Positions 63,161 through 64,000 of a stretch of 64,000 nucleotides of DNA are shown one piece after another. The notes below the pieces were generated by a model that was not told where the DNA came from, searched no databases, and saw only the letters and a program-made list of their open reading frames with translations. Made by a program: the position numbers and the translations under genes. Each line of letters opens with the position of its first letter. Positions within the stretch are counted from its first letter, which is position 1. The stretch spans positions 104,716,485 through 104,780,484 of the forward strand of contig OZ023273.1 of assembly GCA_964007475.1 (NCBI GenBank), in the 5' to 3' direction. Source of the stretch: Hybos culiciformis (Eukaryota > Arthropoda > Insecta > Diptera > Hybotidae).

Positions 63161-63447
63161 TCATTAAAATCTTTTAAATTGATGATATTTTTTGGAAAAA
63201 GCCAGCACAGTTTCATAATTTCAGAATTTTTCAGAATTTCAAAGGTTCAAGACAGATTAACTGGCTTATTGAATACAAAAGATGCAGAACAATTAGAATG
63301 GACAATCTATTGTACTGTTATATAAACAATTTGGTGGTATAAACATTTAAATTTGCAACAAATAATAGTTTTAAACTGGAAAATTGACATATGCTACTGC
63401 CTGAGATTTTGGAATAAAAATATTATCATACTGATTTGGAAGGGACC

Positions 63448-63471
63448 GGGGGCGATCATCCGATCGCCCCC
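63448..63471. repeat. G/C-rich perfect hairpin at the end of the hAT
   Basis: GGGGGCGATC, a four-base loop ATCC, then GATCGCCCCC. A 10-bp perfect stem in DNA that is otherwise about 80% A+T, 17 bp inside the element's right end. Confidence 0.85.
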
Positions 63472-63496
63472 ACCTGGATCCGCCTGTGATTAGAGA

Positions 63497-64000
63497 ACTG
63501 GATGGAAAATATTTTCTTCTTTTTGCAATATTATTGCTGCTCTACTCACAGCAATAAAATATGAACAAAACTAACCGACTGATCTACTCGAAGAGTGAGA
63601 TGACAGAAGATAATATTCTCAATTTATTTATGCGTTTTAATTTATTTGTTTTAAGGAAACACTCTGCACATTCAATGAAATGCTGAGAAATTAATGTTCT
63701 ATTAAAGAGTTTAACTATTAAATTTATGGAAAAATATTTTAGTTTGACATTTTAAAATATAAAATAAATATTTTCTTTTCAAAAATAAAGGTCAGATCTT
63801 TTTTTATCTGATGGGTATTTGTTTATTTTTATTTATTTACTTACGTAAATACTAAGAAGTTTTTTTTGAAAATATTTATTGAAAAACTTTATATATTGTA
63901 CTATCATAAGAATATTTTTTTAAGGAAACATTTATTAAACACAATTTGAATATTTACTAATGGAAATATACTTATTTATAAGTATATGATGTGTATATTA
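63497..64000. other. A/T-rich flank to the window edge
   Basis: Nothing coding or repetitive was identified. Confidence 0.5.

Larger units (their letters stand above)
59334..63488 (-). mobile_element. 4.15 kb hAT transposon carrying nested insertions
   Basis: Left end CAGTAGCGGATCCAG, right end in reverse complement CACAGGCGGATCCAG, flanked by an exact 8-bp duplication ATTAGAGA (59,326-59,333 and 63,489-63,496). A transposase C-terminus lies on the minus strand at 62,767-63,160. Other material has landed inside: the minisatellite repeat (59,845-60,119) and a 1.76 kb element with its own inverted repeats (60,787-62,545), which itself holds a MITE (61,729-61,898). The promoter-proximal part of the transposase gene is missing. 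Confidence 0.85.

Overview
The window is eukaryotic nuclear DNA, almost certainly from an insect or close relative. The support is: spliced genes with GT-AG introns, roughly 80% A+T by eye, long gene-poor stretches full of A/T homopolymers and microsatellites, and several DNA-transposon (hAT-type) and R1-like non-LTR remnants. Nothing looks bacterial, and no rRNA, tRNA or CRISPR array was seen. The order of insect cannot be fixed from the sequence alone.

Only one gene is complete. At 26,988-32,698 on the minus strand lies an eight-exon gene whose conceptual product (1,529 aa) matches HPS3, a subunit of BLOC-2, the complex that sorts cargo to lysosome-related organelles such as pigment granules. 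All seven introns have GT-AG ends and all reading phases join. A second minus-strand gene is cut by the left edge. Its long exon 2 (1-1,572) encodes a secreted, Ser/Thr-rich, highly charged protein with a striking Tyr/acidic motif. A tiny first coding exon at 8,681-8,694 supplies the start codon and most of the signal-peptide n-region, across a 7.1 kb intron. An orphan exon-like block with good splice sites (24,621-24,694, minus) may be a 5' UTR exon of that gene or belong to another gene.

The rest is intergenic or intronic A/T-rich DNA carrying mobile elements in several states of decay. They are: a hAT derivative with a perfect 8-bp duplication at 25,075-25,916; a TA-flanked MITE at 33,440-33,621; a graveyard at 34.3-36.2 kb with tandem units, an R1-like 3' end and a hAT C-terminus; a nearly intact 3.06 kb transposon at 36,223-39,278 whose transposase reading frame is broken by one stop codon; a second hAT at 51,415-52,181; two copies of a 170-bp hAT MITE at 50.7 and 61.7 kb; a 651-bp MITE at 53,449-54,099; and a 4.15 kb hAT at 59,334-63,488 that holds other elements nested inside it. 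A minisatellite-bearing interspersed repeat occupies 22,151-23,535 and has a second copy inside the 4.15 kb hAT.

The best candidate for something poorly described is the 36,223-39,278 transposon: long matching terminal inverted repeats, a lineage-specific transposase with hAT-like signature residues, and no obvious target-site duplication.
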